NCBI GenBank assembly: GCA_001750645.1
Contig: MEIF01000009.1
Coordinates: 1 to 59,811 of the forward strand
Reading direction: 5' to 3'
Length of the DNA: 59,811 nucleotides
Origin: Gammaproteobacteria bacterium AqS3
GTDB lineage: Bacteria; Pseudomonadota; Gammaproteobacteria; MEIF01; AqS3
Shown one piece after another: positions 59,108 through 59,811 of this stretch. Within the stretch, counting starts at the first letter, position 1. Each line of letters opens with the position of its first letter. Made by a program: the position numbers and the translations under genes. Below the pieces are notes generated by a model. That model searched no databases. It was not told the DNA's origin and was given only the letters and a program-made list of their open reading frames with translations.

Positions 59108-59577
59108 TGCTGCGCTGGGCGCTGGCCGGCGGATTTGTTGTGATCATCCTGATGTCATTCAGCAAGACCTACGAGCACTTCGAGGCCCCCCACCCCGAGG
59201 CCGTCATCGACTTCGACGACAACCCCGACTTCATGGACGGCCTGAAGCGCCCGCAATTCGACACCGAGCAGGAGGTCTGGGTGCCGACCGGCTACCGCTA
59301 CCGGCTGGTGCTGGGTGCGCGCGCCTACTCCAGCTACGACGACGCCGACGCCCTGCGCTTCAAGACGCTGGCCCTGGGCATCTCCCAAGTCGACATCGAG
59401 CGACTGCCCGGCGGCAGCTGGCGGGTGATCACCGGCTGGTACGACACCCGGAGCGAAATCGAGGCGCTGCGCACCCCGCTGGTCGAGAACGGCGTGCGCT
59501 ACCGCTGGGACACCGACCTCAAACCGAGAGAGGAGAACATCCAAGTCGGGGAACAGACCGCAGCCTCTGAGCCCTGA
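59107..59577 (+). CDS. SPOR-domain membrane protein (FtsN-like position)
   Basis: A 156-residue protein: one N-terminal transmembrane segment (WALAGGFVVIILMSF) and a C-terminal SPOR-like fold (YRLVLGARAYSSYDDADALRFKTLALGI, WRVITGWYDTRSEIEALRTPL). SPOR domains bind denuded peptidoglycan at the division site. argS followed by a SPOR/ftsN gene is a common gammaproteobacterial arrangement, but this protein is shorter than FtsN. GTG at 59107 shares a base with the argS stop. Confidence 0.78.
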   Translation: MLRWALAGGFVVIILMSFSKTYEHFEAPHPEAVIDFDDNPDFMDGLKRPQFDTEQEVWVPTGYRYRLVLGARAYSSYDDADALRFKTLALGISQVDIERLPGGSWRVITGWYDTRSEIEALRTPLVENGVRYRWDTDLKPREENIQVGEQTAASEP

Positions 59578-59599
59578 TTTTTTCAGGCGGGGGCGTTCA

Positions 59600-59653
59600 G
59601 CCCCGGGCGGGATTCGAACCGGCAGCCCATTCAATTGCAGTGACCCGGGGGCA
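59600..59653 (-). pseudogene. tRNA-like remnant
   Basis: The minus strand has a T-arm (GCCGG-TTCGAAT-CCCGC, one mismatch) and acceptor halves CCCCCGG and CCGGGGC around only about 18 bases, so D and anticodon arms are largely missing. The 5' acceptor half is the same as in the tRNA at 17255-17328. Confidence 0.4.
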
Positions 59654-59751
59654 GTCCCATCGCCGTCCCAGCTCTTATATATGTTTATACTCGCCCGCTT
59701 CAACGGGGAACACAGCTCCCCGCCTCTCCAAGATATGAGGAGATCAGCGCC

Positions 59752-59811
59752 ATGGAAAACCAGCACACCCCCGGTGCGCAGGATGCGGACACGCCCACTC
59801 CCACGCCACAG
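59752..59811 (+). CDS. Start of an unidentified gene (runs off the window)
   Basis: Twenty codons, MENQHTPGAQDADTPTPTPQ, after a GAGGAGA ribosome-binding site and an AT-rich promoter-like stretch (TATATATGTTTATACT, from 59677). Too short to identify; a hydrophilic N-terminus like this occurs in SecB, among others. Confidence 0.5.
   Translation, partial: MENQHTPGAQDADTPTPTPQ

Noticed and set aside
59573-59587. Terminator hairpin after the SPOR gene (CCTGA/TCAGG)
   Set aside because: The T-run forms the loop rather than following the stem, and the stem is only five pairs.

Overview
The window is a GC-rich chromosomal segment that reads as an uncultured Gammaproteobacterium. Support: rnr-rlmB, aroK-aroB and gltB-gltD-hemE neighbourhoods, a DnaT-type primosome gene, yadG/yadH, heptose-LPS genes (waaF, waaC, gmhA), a minor type IV pilin operon, and argS followed by a SPOR protein. 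Many genes start with GTG or TTG, and many neighbours share a GTGA or ATGA stop/start overlap. No rRNA, CRISPR array, integrase or transposase was recognised.

Layout. 1-3.6 kb: rlmB (partial), rnr, a Sel1-repeat protein and rpsT. 3.6-6.6 kb: an unusual pair of GIY-YIG-like proteins directly behind rpsT, the first with eight tandem helix-turn-helix modules, the second with a C-terminal membrane segment; a decayed rpsT fragment lies between them. 6.6-10.6 kb: yadGH, nadC and two exported EF-hand proteins. 10.6-13.1 kb: five overlapping minor pilin genes behind a CRP-type palindrome. 13.2-16.8 kb: a beta-class DNA methyltransferase, a small exported protein and a type II restriction pair. 16.8-17.4 kb: AT-rich spacer with an atypical tRNA and a decayed partial copy of it. 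17.4-27.1 kb: helicase-loader-like gene, a triple-DnaT-domain protein, a DAHP synthase, hemE, gltD, gltB. 27.1-33.4 kb: GFA protein, a structured intergenic element, an SDR and a large DUF4011/SF1-helicase/Vsr-like protein. 33.4-43.7 kb: an AT-richer accessory island with a lipoprotein, a GHKL ATPase, a PD-(D/E)XK protein, two ImmA/IrrE-Beta cassettes, a membrane/coiled-coil protein and a third ImmA/IrrE protein. 43.7-59.8 kb: MATE transporter, aroB, aroK, tRNA-Gly(CCC), SDR, branched-chain aminotransferase, waaF, waaC, hydrolase, phosphotransferase, enoyl-CoA hydratase, M28 peptidase, gmhA, serB, a frameshifted argS, a SPOR protein, a tRNA-like remnant and the start of one more gene.

How they fit: the core genes serve shikimate, glutamate, heme, NAD, serine and branched-chain amino-acid metabolism, LPS heptose assembly, RNA processing and replication restart. 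The accessory genes are mainly candidate defence or genome-conflict functions. The GIY-YIG pair beside rpsT and the repeat-built ImmA/Beta island are the most novel parts.
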